Shown: positions 9,128-18,079 of the stretch, piece by piece
Numbering within the stretch: position 1 is the stretch's first letter
Layout of the letters: each line of letters starts with the position of its first letter
DNA from: Pseudomonas sp. S06B 330
GTDB taxonomy: Bacteria; Pseudomonadota; Gammaproteobacteria; Pseudomonadales; Pseudomonadaceae
DNA: 64,000 nucleotides
Assembly: GCF_002845275.2 (NCBI RefSeq)
Contig: NZ_CP088149.1
Location: 5,090,001-5,154,000 of the forward strand
Reading direction: 5' to 3'
Translations under genes and position numbers: made by a program
The notes under the pieces: generated by a model
What the model was told of the DNA's origin: nothing
What the model saw: the letters and a program-made list of their open reading frames with translations, nothing else
Databases searched by the model: none

Positions 9128-9697
9128 ATGAAGAAAGCGAAATTGGCGGTGTATGGAGGAGCGTTCAACCCTCCACACGCAGGACACGTCCAAGTGATGG
9201 CGTCACTGTTGAACCAGGCAGAGCACGTACGCGTTGTACCCTCATTTGCCCACCCGTTTGGTAAGCAGATGGTGGATTTCGACCTGCGCGTCCAGTGGTT
9301 GGAAGAGATCGTCGGGGTGTTCAGCGAGCCTCGACTGGTGGTCGACACCTGCGAGCGGGAGCTGTTTAAGCATAAGGCCCCGATTTTCAGCATCGACCTG
9401 CTTCGGTCCATCGCAGAGCGCTTCAGCTTGAACAAAAAGGACGTTGCCCTGGTGGTGGGTGAGGACAACCAAAAGGTGCTCCACACCTTCTATGGCTACC
9501 AGCAAATCACGGACGAGTTCTCGATCATCACCGTGCCCGAGACGATCCACGTTCACAGCAGCATGATCCGCGACAGCCTGAAGGCCGGCACGGACATCCC
9601 TTCAAGTTGGATAGCACCGGGCCTGAGCGTGACGGACTATCTGGTTTTCGCTGATACTGGGCGGATTTCGTCAGATCAACACTTGAGGACTGCGTAG
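9128..9697 (+). CDS. Nicotinate/nicotinamide mononucleotide adenylyltransferase-like protein
   Basis: The 189-residue protein has the nucleotidyltransferase signature GGAFNPPHAGH near the N-terminus (HxGH at residues 17-20) and a C-terminal HSSMIRDSL that corresponds to the conserved SSxxR motif. This matches the NadD/NMNAT superfamily, which adenylates (nicotinate) mononucleotide with ATP. An AAGGAGGG ribosome-binding site sits just before the ATG. Because its neighbours make NaMN and amidate NaAD, the NaMN-specific (NadD) role is most likely, but NMN use cannot be excluded. Its stop overlaps the GTG of the next gene. Confidence 0.85.
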   Translation: MKKAKLAVYGGAFNPPHAGHVQVMASLLNQAEHVRVVPSFAHPFGKQMVDFDLRVQWLEEIVGVFSEPRLVVDTCERELFKHKAPIFSIDLLRSIAERFSLNKKDVALVVGEDNQKVLHTFYGYQQITDEFSIITVPETIHVHSSMIRDSLKAGTDIPSSWIAPGLSVTDYLVFADTGRISSDQHLRTA

Positions 9698-10410
9698 TGA
9701 GCGGAGAACGAAGAAGCGCCATCCAATCGGTCGATGTCGGAATCCTTCGATTCAATCGCGAGCTTGGCCGTGCGGAAATTCTGCTGCTCAAACGGCAAAA
9801 CCCGGATGAGCCCTATTTCGGTCAGTGGGCATTACCTGGCCTGGTCATCAACGGCGACACAGAAGATCAAAGCCTGGAAGCGGCGATTGACCGCCTTCTT
9901 CTATCGCCTAAAGTTGGCTTCAGCGTCAGCCATTGCGAACAGGTTGTAACCGTCGGCAACGCCGTTCGAGACCCTCGGGGCTGGGCGACGACGACGGTCT
10001 ACATGGCCATGGTTGATGACTGCGTTGAAGTTGAAGGCGAGAAGCAATGGGTCGACCTGATCGCGGTCAGCGAGAGGAGGTTCTTGCTGGCATTCGACCA
10101 CAACGACCTCGTTGAAAAAATCCGAGCGCGGCTCGCCGGTAAATTTCGCTACACCAGCATCGGTTTTTCCATGCTGCCCATGAAGTTCACCATGACTGAT
10201 GTGATCACCCTGTTCTCGGTAGTCAGGGGCGCTAACCCGGCTAAGGGTAAGACCAGCATCATTCAGCGGGTAAAGAAAATGATCGAGGCAGAGCTCATCG
10301 CGCTGACCAGTGAAACCGTCCAACTCGCGATGGGCCGACCACAAAACCTATACCTCAAACTCAAACCAGAAGTGATTTTCGAGTTTGATCGTGCACTGTC
10401 AGATGGCTAA
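9697..10410 (+). CDS. nrtR: NrtR-family Nudix-related transcriptional regulator
   Basis: The 237-residue protein has an N-terminal Nudix-like domain (about 1-140) and a C-terminal winged helix (about 155-237), the layout of NrtR regulators of NAD synthesis, which sense ADP-ribose-type ligands. The Nudix box is degenerate: the expected REUxEE segment reads DRLLLSP, so hydrolysis is unlikely and the domain probably only binds ligand. It starts at GTG, overlapping the previous stop (TAGTG). The genes around it and the mirrored elements between the divergent units make it the expected local repressor. Confidence 0.85.
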   Translation: MSGERRSAIQSVDVGILRFNRELGRAEILLLKRQNPDEPYFGQWALPGLVINGDTEDQSLEAAIDRLLLSPKVGFSVSHCEQVVTVGNAVRDPRGWATTTVYMAMVDDCVEVEGEKQWVDLIAVSERRFLLAFDHNDLVEKIRARLAGKFRYTSIGFSMLPMKFTMTDVITLFSVVRGANPAKGKTSIIQRVKKMIEAELIALTSETVQLAMGRPQNLYLKLKPEVIFEFDRALSDG

Positions 10411-10420
10411 GGCATAAACC

Positions 10421-10912
10421 ATGAGCACACCCACTCAAGAGATTCAGACCCTGCTTCAAACCCCGTTCTTTGACGTGATCAAGCGTGGGAAGTATTTCAT
10501 TGTCGCGGAACAGCACGAGATCAACGCGGCAGTGATCTTGGCCAGGGACACCCAAGGACAGTATCTGTTGGTTGAACACTACCGTGGCGCCATTGACCAA
10601 GACTCTTTGGAACTCCCGCGCGGTGGCCGCAACCCAAGCGAGACACTGGAGGAAACGGCAAAACGTGAGTTACTGGAGGAAACCGGTTATGCGTCAGCGT
10701 CCTGGACGTACCTCGGCAAGGTGCACACCAACACCTCGCTGATCCGAAGCTCGGTTGAAGTGTATTTGGCGGTTGATGCCATACAGGTGACGACGGACAC
10801 CGATGGAGAAGCCAAAGGCATCAAAACGTATACCGAGGATGAGATGAAAGCCTTGATCCGCAGTGGCAAGATCACTGACGCGCATACGCTGTCGGCCTGG
10901 GCAATGCGTTAA
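10421..10912 (+). CDS. Nudix hydrolase, probable ADP-ribose pyrophosphatase
   Basis: The 163-residue protein carries an exact Nudix box: GGRNPSE, seven residues, then RELLEETGY, with all catalytic glutamates. Upstream residues (LVEHYRGAIDQDSLELPRGG) resemble ADP-ribose pyrophosphatases of the NudF type. It follows the NrtR gene by 10 bp. Clearing ADP-ribose would fit both NAD recycling and control of the NrtR ligand level. Substrate is inferred from context. Confidence 0.85.
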   Translation: MSTPTQEIQTLLQTPFFDVIKRGKYFIVAEQHEINAAVILARDTQGQYLLVEHYRGAIDQDSLELPRGGRNPSETLEETAKRELLEETGYASASWTYLGKVHTNTSLIRSSVEVYLAVDAIQVTTDTDGEAKGIKTYTEDEMKALIRSGKITDAHTLSAWAMR

Positions 10913-11022
10913 TCGCGACTTCAGCCGTCGTCATTACAGAAGTTTTCCCAGTTGCCACCCTGTCAGCTTTGTCGGCCAGTTACAGACAACCCCTGTAGAA
11001 TGCTGGCAACCGCACCTGATGA

Positions 11023-11988
<966 letters not shown>

Positions 11989-12009
11989 ACAACATTGTCT
12001 GCATGATTA

Positions 12010-12043
12010 GTACAACGACGCCAGTGCTGGGGCGTCGTTGTAC
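12010..12043. terminator. Bidirectional hairpin between convergent genes
   Basis: A 13-bp perfect stem (GTACAACGACGCC with its complement) encloses an 8-nt loop. It lies 21 bp after the adenine deaminase stop and 8 bp before the ArsR gene end on the other strand, the place for a shared terminator. No T-tract is present on either side. Confidence 0.75.
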
Positions 12044-12050
12044 ACGCCCC

Positions 12051-12767
12051 CTAACCTACCGACTGTAACGTCACCGGATGGGCAATACCGTTGATCTGAC
12101 GCAGCCCAGCGGCATTGATCTGCAACATGCGAGAGGTCTCACTTTCGCGAATCCAGCCAGATTGCATGAACAGTTTGAGCAAGCTACTGCCCAATGCGCC
12201 ACCAAGGTGCGGTCGATGGTCAGTCCACTCGCTGCAGCACCGACAGCTGCTGAAGTTTCGGCGCTGATAGCGAGCCAGGGACTCAATGAAGATGCCATAG
12301 CAGGCAAACTGCGTGCGACCTTCCTGGGTTACTTCAATCTGCTGCTCCAGACCCTCCAACCAACCCGCATCAAACAGACGCTGATACAGATCTGCAGCGA
12401 GCTCACCGCCCAAGTGATCACCGCACAGCCGGGCCCGGCGCATGGACAATGGAATACCCGCGTCCTCTCGGGCTGCATTGATCTCCCGGGAAGTGACCTG
12501 AACACTGGCCAAGGCCTCTACTGCGGCACCGATTTCCGGCCCGGCAAGCCGGAAGTAGCGCTTTCTCCCTCGTGGCTCTAGCTTGAGCAAACCGCTGGCC
12601 GATAGCCTGGCCAAGTGTGCGCAGGCCGAAGACGGCGTCAGGCCAGCCATGTCGGCTAACTCATCTGAGGGCCGCGCCACTCCATCGATCAACGCCCAAA
12701 GCATCGCGCTGCGCTTAGGATCGGCAAGCAAGCTGGCAATTTGGCTAATACTTGTTACAGGTTTCAT
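12051..12767 (-). CDS. ArsR-type helix-turn-helix regulator
   Basis: The 238-residue protein has a winged helix at residues about 5-80 (LLADPKRSAMLWALIDG, LADMAGLTPSSACAHLARL, LLKLEPRGRKRYFRL) as in ArsR/SmtB proteins. The remaining 150 residues are longer than a minimal ArsR and contain a cysteine pair in SSCRCCSEW, whose role is unclear. A GGGAG ribosome-binding site precedes the ATG. No obvious target gene is adjacent: the next stretch holds no convincing gene. Confidence 0.8.
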   Translation of the reverse strand: MKPVTSISQIASLLADPKRSAMLWALIDGVARPSDELADMAGLTPSSACAHLARLSASGLLKLEPRGRKRYFRLAGPEIGAAVEALASVQVTSREINAAREDAGIPLSMRRARLCGDHLGGELAADLYQRLFDAGWLEGLEQQIEVTQEGRTQFACYGIFIESLARYQRRNFSSCRCCSEWTDHRPHLGGALGSSLLKLFMQSGWIRESETSRMLQINAAGLRQINGIAHPVTLQSVG

Positions 12768-13243
12768 ATCTCAACTCCCTGCGAGACTACATCTGAAATC
12801 GTTTGAATAACCATGTCAGCAGCACTTACTGCGAGGTTCCCGATGCCAGATCGGCTGGAAGTTGTAATACTCACTCACTGGCAGTCAGCCAGCGCTATAA
12901 CTCAAACAAGTTAGGCGCAAGCGATTCTTGCCGGCCGTTGACATGGAAGTTTCTCTCGCTGGAAGCGACTGCTGAGTCCATTATAAGCCTCCCTGAAGGC
13001 ACAATTTCCTCATCGCCCTGTGGACCACCGGGCAAAACACCCCTGCTCTAGCCAACCAGAACCTCATCGCGTTCCAAGAAGGCACAACCAACTTTTCGTA
13101 ATAATTGTTGTAGAACCGCGTTCTATACCTGTTGAACTGAGGACAATAATGGCTGGCCATAAAAAAACCAGAAATAAGGCCTACAACTTGAATGAGAAAA
13201 GCCCACACGTTTTTCAGTAATTTCTGTAGTTCCAACATTCAGG
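12768..13243. other. 476-bp stretch without a convincing gene
   Basis: The stretch is clearly more AT-rich than its surroundings. It contains a hyphenated palindrome TAGAAC-CGC-GTTCTA at 13111-13125 and, 24 bp later, a 23-codon open frame (13149-13220, beginning MAGHKKTRNKAYN) with AGGA 7 bp upstream. An 85-codon frame on the minus strand (12981-13238) has no ribosome-binding site and an odd composition. It should also carry the promoter of the ArsR gene at its left end. Confidence 0.4.
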
Positions 13244-14161
13244 TTACGGGCTCATTACTTTCAATTGTTCAAACAATGCCTGGCAACGCATCTTGAGCAG
13301 ATGACGCAGTAAGTGCACGGGCTTGCCCAACTGCGCCCGGTGCGTACACATAAGATTCAGTGGCGCGGGTTCTCCCTCAAGCTGTCCCAGCAATATCTTC
13401 AAGCGCCCTGCCTGCACATCAAACGCCACATCCAGCCAAGACTTGTAGGCAATTCCATGCCCTGCCAGCGCCCAGCGGCGAACCACATCAGCGTCGTCGC
13501 TAAAGCGATCACCGCTGACGGTCACCCCCACCTCACCCGCCCCGCGACCAAAGCGCCACTGGTCGTGAATGCGACTGCCCAACTGATAGAGCAGGCAATT
13601 GTGCTGCACCAGGTGCGCTATTTCCCTGGGCTCACCCTGACGAGCCAGGTACGCAGGCGAAGCGCACACTACTCGCCGATTATCCAAACACAGCGGCAGT
13701 GCCACCAGGCTCGAGTCTTCCGGTGCGCCGTAACGCAGGGCAATGTCCGCCGCCTGACGAAACAGGTCAGCATTGCGGTCCCCCAACAACAGACGCACAG
13801 AGAGCTTCGGGTGTTCGCGTTGCAATTCATCCAGCCAAGGCAGCAGGACATTGCGCCCGAAATCCGAGGGTGCCGACAACTGCAACACCCCACTGACCTC
13901 ATCTTGTCCAAGCGCCAACTGCCGCCGACCTTCATCGAGACTGGCCAGCGCGCTACGAGCATGCAACAAGAAACCTTCACCGTCGGCCGTCAGGCGCAGA
14001 TTGCGGGTCGAACGCGCCAGCAAGCGCGTCCCCAGTTGTTGCTCCAGACGTTTGAGGGCCGCACTGGCCACTGCTGGCGATAAGTCGAGCAGCCGCGCAG
14101 CAGCAGAAAGGCTGCCCAGCTCGGCGGTGCGAACGAACAGCTGCAGGTCATCGATTCGCAC
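13244..14161 (-). CDS. LysR-type regulator
   Basis: The 305-residue protein has the N-terminal LysR helix-turn-helix (LGSLSAAARLLDLSPAVASA, LEQQLGTRLLARSTR) and a substrate-binding domain of normal size. It resembles the large LysR subgroup that regulates divergent oxidoreductases. Translation begins at GTG, with GAGG seven bases upstream. It diverges from the MDR oxidoreductase gene across 118 bp, so that gene is its likely target. Confidence 0.88.
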   Translation of the reverse strand: MRIDDLQLFVRTAELGSLSAAARLLDLSPAVASAALKRLEQQLGTRLLARSTRNLRLTADGEGFLLHARSALASLDEGRRQLALGQDEVSGVLQLSAPSDFGRNVLLPWLDELQREHPKLSVRLLLGDRNADLFRQAADIALRYGAPEDSSLVALPLCLDNRRVVCASPAYLARQGEPREIAHLVQHNCLLYQLGSRIHDQWRFGRGAGEVGVTVSGDRFSDDADVVRRWALAGHGIAYKSWLDVAFDVQAGRLKILLGQLEGEPAPLNLMCTHRAQLGKPVHLLRHLLKMRCQALFEQLKVMSP

Positions 14162-14279
14162 AGAGAAGCCTCAGCATTATCAAAAAATAATTGAAAGTAT
14201 CTGTCGTTCTAGCGACTTTTAACATGAAGTGAAAGCACCAATCATGGCCTCCACCGATTTGCCCCTAAAGGACGCACCC

Positions 14280-15293
14280 ATGAAAGCCATCGCCTACTAT
14301 CACTCCCTGGCCATTACCGACCCTGCTGCCCTACAAGACGTCGAGCTCCCTGCGCCGGAGCCAGGGCCCCGGGACCTGCTGGTTGAAGTACGTGCCATTT
14401 CGGTCAACCCGGTCGATACCAAAGTGCGCCAGAACGCACAGCCTGAGGGCGGTGCAGCCAAGGTGCTGGGCTGGGATGTGGCCGGCGTAGTCAAGGCCGT
14501 GGGCAGTGAAGTGAGCCTGTTCCAGCCTGGTGACAAGGTTTACTACGCAGGATCTATCGCCCGTGCCGGGGGTAACAGTGAATTGCATGTGGTAGACGAG
14601 CGCATCGTTGGTCATATGCCCAAGACCCTGGGGTTCGCTGAAGCCGCTGCCCTGCCGCTGACGGCAATCACCGCTTGGGAATTGCTCTTCGAACGCCTTC
14701 AGGTTGCACCAGGCCAGGACGACATAGGTCAGCGTCTGTTGATCGTTGGCGCCGCCGGTGGTGTTGGCTCGATCCTGACCCAGTTGGCCAGCCAATTGAC
14801 CGGGCTCACGGTGATTGGCACGGCTTCACGTCCGCAAACGCAGGAATGGGTGCGCCAATTGGGCGCCGACCTGGTCATCGACCATCGCCAGCCGCTCGCC
14901 GAAGCACTCAAGGCGCAAGGCATCGATACGGTCACCCATGTCGCCAGCCTGACGCAGACTGACCAGCACCTGCCACAACTGGTCGAGGCTTTGGCTCCAC
15001 AAGGCAAACTGGCGCTGATTGATGATCCCAAGCAACTGGATGTCGGCCTGCTCAAGCGCAAGAGTTTGTCCTTGCACTGGGAGTTCATGTACACCCGCTC
15101 GCTGTTCGAAACCGCCGACATGATCGAGCAGCACAATCTGCTTAACAGGGTCGCCGAACTCATCGACGCCGGGACCCTCAAGACTACCTTGGGCGAGCAC
15201 TTTGGCAGCATCAACGCAGCCAATCTGCGGCGTGCTCACGCCCTGCTGGAGAGTGGCGCGACCAAAGGCAAAATCGTCCTCGAAGGGTTCTAA
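14280..15293 (+). CDS. Zinc-binding alcohol dehydrogenase-type (MDR) oxidoreductase
   Basis: The 337-residue medium-chain reductase begins at MKAIAYYHSL, chosen because AAGGA lies at good spacing; an ATG 17 codons upstream lacks one. GroES-like N-terminal half with VNPVDTKVR and GWDVAGVV, then the NADPH-binding VGAAGGVGSILTQLA motif. The structural-zinc cysteines of true alcohol dehydrogenases are absent, so it is closer to quinone oxidoreductases. The divergent LysR probably controls it. Confidence 0.88.
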   Translation: MKAIAYYHSLAITDPAALQDVELPAPEPGPRDLLVEVRAISVNPVDTKVRQNAQPEGGAAKVLGWDVAGVVKAVGSEVSLFQPGDKVYYAGSIARAGGNSELHVVDERIVGHMPKTLGFAEAAALPLTAITAWELLFERLQVAPGQDDIGQRLLIVGAAGGVGSILTQLASQLTGLTVIGTASRPQTQEWVRQLGADLVIDHRQPLAEALKAQGIDTVTHVASLTQTDQHLPQLVEALAPQGKLALIDDPKQLDVGLLKRKSLSLHWEFMYTRSLFETADMIEQHNLLNRVAELIDAGTLKTTLGEHFGSINAANLRRAHALLESGATKGKIVLEGF

Positions 15294-15301
15294 GGCGAGT
15301 G

Positions 15302-15326
15302 GCCCACCCCCGATAAAGGGGTGGGC
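15302..15326 (+). terminator. Hairpin after the MDR oxidoreductase gene
   Basis: A 9-bp perfect stem GCCCACCCC/GGGGTGGGC with a 7-nt loop begins 8 bp after the stop codon. No T-run follows, but position and strength fit a terminator. Confidence 0.65.
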
Positions 15327-15419
15327 ACGACCGTCAGTCCGACAACTGATCCAGGTCATTTCCCTGCGGGCAGGCAGCGCTACAATTCTTCAGCCAATGC
15401 CAACCGCAGGTATGCAACG

Positions 15420-15584
15420 ATGATCATTCAAGTCAGTGCATCAGCCCAAAAACCAGGCTACCCGTGGCAGGTTCGACTGGACCAGCATGTGGTCAGTTTT
15501 CGCAACGAGGCCGAAGCCCGGGCCTTCGTTAACACCTTGCAAGCCCGCTTGCAGGCGCCACACCCACTCAAACGAGTCGGCTGA
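15420..15584 (+). CDS. Small uncharacterised protein
   Basis: The 54-residue frame begins MIIQVSASAQKPGYPW and continues VRLDQHVVSFRNEAEARAF, which has the alternating pattern of a small beta-beta-alpha fold and normal codon bias. The ribosome-binding site is weak (CGCAGG). Its end overlaps the convergent MFS gene by 17 bp. I do not recognise the family. Confidence 0.5.
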   Translation: MIIQVSASAQKPGYPWQVRLDQHVVSFRNEAEARAFVNTLQARLQAPHPLKRVG

Positions 15585-16749
15585 GCTGCAAGCGACGGGT
15601 AGCCATCGCCATCGCTGTGGCTACCAAACCACACAGGCTGATGACCAGCGCCATCGGCACGGCGCTGCCGTCGTGCAGTACTCCGACTAAGGCCGCAGCT
15701 CCGGCGGCAACACTGAACTGCAGACAACCGAGTAGTGCAGAGGCACTCCCTGCTCGAGCCCCTTGGCCATTCATGGCACAGGCTGAAGCATTGGGAATGA
15801 TGCAGCCCAGGCTGGCGATGCAGATGAACAGGGGAATCAGCAGCGGCCAGAGCTTGGCCGGATGCAGCGCGCTGACCGTTAGCAAGGTCAGCCCTGCCGC
15901 CAGATACACCCACACGAATCGCGCCAGCAAAAACGCTGGCCCGCGCTTGGCCAACATCCGCGCATTGACCTGCGCCACCAGAATGAATCCGGCTGCGTTA
16001 CTGCCGAACAGCCAACCGTAGTGCTCGGGCGGCACCCCGTAGAGTTTGATGAAGACAAACGGCGAACCAGCAACGTAGGCAAACATCCCGGCCATCGCGA
16101 TACCGCCGGTCAAGGCATGACCGATAAATACCCGATCCTTGAGAAGGCGTCCGTACTGATGCAGGGCTCCCGAGAGGGGCTGACGCGGCTGATTGGCTGG
16201 CAGGCTTTCCGGCAAGCCCAAGGCAACGGCCACAGTACACAGGGCACTGAACACGGTCAGGGCAATGAAGATCGACTGCCAACCATAGACATTGACCAAT
16301 ACCCCGCCGAGCATCGGCGCCAGAATCGGCGCCAGGCCCATCACCAGCATCAACTGAGAAAACACCTTGGCCGAGGCCACCGCATCGCATTTGTCGCTGA
16401 CAATCGCCCGCGATAGCACCATACCGGCACAGCCACCCAGGGCCTGGACGAATCGCGCCACAATCAGCGCTTCGAGACTAGGGGCAAAGGCGCAGGCAAT
16501 GGACGCCAGGGTAAACAGGCAGACACCAACCAGCAGCGGAATCCTGCGGCCAAAGCGATCGGCCACCGGTCCGTAGGCCAGTTGCCCTGTGGACAAGCCA
16601 AGGAAGTAGACCGCCAACGTGGTCTGAATATGGTTTTCGTCGGTACCGAAGGCCAGCGCCATCGCTGGAAAGCCTGGCAGGTAGAAATCGATCGCCAAGG
16701 GTCCGAACGCACTGAGGGCGCCCAGAATCAGGATGGTTCGCAGGTTCAT
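15568..16749 (-). CDS. Bcr/CflA-type multidrug exporter (MFS)
   Basis: The 393-residue protein has about twelve hydrophobic segments and the MFS motif A as GPVADRFGRR after TM2, preceded by FYLPGFPAMA at the first loop, as in Bcr/CflA drug:H+ antiporters. Length is normal for that family. It is probably a single-gene unit, with 115 bp to copZ upstream. Substrate specificity cannot be told. Confidence 0.9.
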   Translation of the reverse strand: MNLRTILILGALSAFGPLAIDFYLPGFPAMALAFGTDENHIQTTLAVYFLGLSTGQLAYGPVADRFGRRIPLLVGVCLFTLASIACAFAPSLEALIVARFVQALGGCAGMVLSRAIVSDKCDAVASAKVFSQLMLVMGLAPILAPMLGGVLVNVYGWQSIFIALTVFSALCTVAVALGLPESLPANQPRQPLSGALHQYGRLLKDRVFIGHALTGGIAMAGMFAYVAGSPFVFIKLYGVPPEHYGWLFGSNAAGFILVAQVNARMLAKRGPAFLLARFVWVYLAAGLTLLTVSALHPAKLWPLLIPLFICIASLGCIIPNASACAMNGQGARAGSASALLGCLQFSVAAGAAALVGVLHDGSAVPMALVISLCGLVATAMAMATRRLQLSRLV

Positions 16750-16864
16750 GGAAGATCCATAGCAGGCTAAGCAAGTCCGCTAGTCTAACCGTCCTGCCGA
16801 GGTTGCGCTGCGAAGAGTTGGCAGCGCGCCGTGAAAGTTTTATTCACAGCGCTAGCCATTGACC

Positions 16865-17062
16865 TCAGACCGCTTCGGCGGGGTAACCTTCTTCGCGGAT
16901 CAGCTGCAGAATCTCTGGCACCTGCAGCGAACTTTGCACTTTCACTTGTTTCTGGTCCAGATCGACTTCGACGACGGCTGCCGCATCCTGAGCCTGAACC
17001 GCGCGGGTCACGGCCTTGACACAATGGTCGCAGGTCATGTCTTGAACATTGAACACTTGCAT
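16865..17062 (-). CDS. copZ: Copper chaperone CopZ
   Basis: The 65-residue heavy-metal-associated domain has the Cu(I) site MTCDHC (Cys11, Cys14) and the usual ferredoxin-like pattern ending EGYPAEAV. The start at MQVFNVQDM is set by GGAGG; a longer in-frame extension would cover the promoter. A near-perfect CueR operator lies 36-56 bp upstream. It should carry Cu(I) to an exporter, but no copper ATPase gene lies next to it. Confidence 0.93.
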   Translation of the reverse strand: MQVFNVQDMTCDHCVKAVTRAVQAQDAAAVVEVDLDQKQVKVQSSLQVPEILQLIREEGYPAEAV

Positions 17063-17090
17063 GTGGATTGCCTCCTGTAGATTTTGACCC

Positions 17091-17121
17091 AGTTTCAAGC
17101 TTGCCATTGGGGCAAGGTCAA
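17091..17121 (-). promoter_or_regulatory. CueR-type promoter of copZ
   Basis: On the minus strand TTGACC and GAAACT are separated by 19 bp, the over-long spacer of MerR-family promoters. The spacer holds the dyad ACCTTGCC-N5-GGCAAGCT (17098-17118), one base short of perfect symmetry, which matches known CueR operators. Confidence 0.82.
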
Positions 17122-17210
17122 GTTCCTGTTGACGCTGCCGGGCTGGAAATCATCGCCCGGGTCGGCCAAGCTGCGAAGCTGATGATTTTGACAATGCAGG
17201 AGTTTCATTC

Positions 17211-17597
17211 ATGCGCAGGGCAGCTTTCGGCCTTTTCGGCCTGCTGGGTATTTTCGCCATGCTTCCCCAGGCCAGCGCCGCGGGGCCGAGCGACTACAGC
17301 ATTCTGATCATTTCTCGTGAACGCCTGGAAGTGGCGACCTCATGCGAGATTGGCGTGTACATCAACGATCAATTGGCTGGCCGGGTTTTCCAGGAGCAAT
17401 CGAATTCTTTCAACCTGCCAGCCGGTGATATCGACGTTCGCCTGCGTTATTTGCCAGGCCAAGCCCCCGGTTGTCAGCCAGGGATCGAGAACCAACGCAG
17501 CACCCGATTGAAGCTACAGGCTGGCCAAATCAATAAGTACCGGGTTGCCGTCGATCAGAATGGCCTCACATTGATAAGGGCTGGCTTGGGCTATTGA
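17211..17597 (+). CDS. Exported protein of unknown function
   Basis: The 128-residue protein has a clear signal peptide (FGLFGLLGIFAMLPQASAAG) and a beta-rich remainder with two cysteines (TSCEIG, APGCQPG) that could form a disulfide. AGGAG precedes the ATG. It lies between copZ and cueR, where copper genes are usual, but it has no metal-binding motif. The C-terminal region looks like a small PEGA- or DUF-type surface domain. I do not recognise it. Confidence 0.75.
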   Translation: MRRAAFGLFGLLGIFAMLPQASAAGPSDYSILIISRERLEVATSCEIGVYINDQLAGRVFQEQSNSFNLPAGDIDVRLRYLPGQAPGCQPGIENQRSTRLKLQAGQINKYRVAVDQNGLTLIRAGLGY

Positions 17598-17624
17598 CCT
17601 TACCCGCGTGTCAAGGTTGATGCT
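17594..17624 (+). promoter_or_regulatory. CueR-type promoter of cueR
   Basis: TTGACC is followed after 19 bp by GATGCT, and the spacer holds ACCTT-N11-AAGGT (17597-17617). This is a second MerR-family promoter, weaker in its -10 than that of copZ, and overlaps the stop codon of the preceding gene. It suggests autoregulation of cueR. Confidence 0.65.
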
Positions 17625-17670
17625 GATGGGAAACCTGGAAGCCTGAAACCCCACCAGAGGACGACGCCTT

Positions 17671-18075
17671 ATGAACATCGGCCAAGCTGCTCGCCGCTCC
17701 GGTCTGAGCGCCAAGATGATCCGCTACTACGAGTCCATCGGCCTGCTCAAGCCAGCCCTGCGCAGCGATAGTGGCTATCGCCTGTACCAGCAGGACGATT
17801 TGCACCAACTGGCCTTCATCAAGCGCTCGCGCGACCTGGGATTCTCGCTGGAAGAAGTCGCCCGTCTGCTGACTCTCTGGCAGGATCGCCAGCGCGCCAG
17901 TGCCGACGTCAAGGCGCTGGCCAGCGAGCATATCGAGGACCTTAACCGGCGCATCGAAGAACTGGTCAGCCTGCGCGATACGTTGAGTGAACTGGTCGCC
18001 CATTGCCAGGGAGATGACCGCCCCGACTGCCCGATCCTCAAGGACCTGGCAGCCGGCGCCAGCTGCTGTCACTGA
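17671..18075 (+). CDS. cueR: Copper-responsive MerR-family regulator CueR
   Basis: The 134-residue protein has the MerR helix-turn-helix (MNIGQAARRSGLSAKMIRYYE), a long dimerisation helix and the Cu(I)-binding pair Cys112 and Cys120 at the expected spacing (CQGDDRPDC). The C-terminal CCH tail is also usual in CueR. Matching operators occur before copZ and before cueR itself. The stop lies 5 bp from the end of the convergent RIO kinase gene. Confidence 0.95.
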   Translation: MNIGQAARRSGLSAKMIRYYESIGLLKPALRSDSGYRLYQQDDLHQLAFIKRSRDLGFSLEEVARLLTLWQDRQRASADVKALASEHIEDLNRRIEELVSLRDTLSELVAHCQGDDRPDCPILKDLAAGASCCH

Positions 18076-18079
18076 CGGT

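Noticed and set aside
12981..13238. An 85-codon minus-strand frame in the AT-rich gap
   Set aside because: No ribosome-binding site and odd composition; it overlaps the dyad and the better supported mini-frame.
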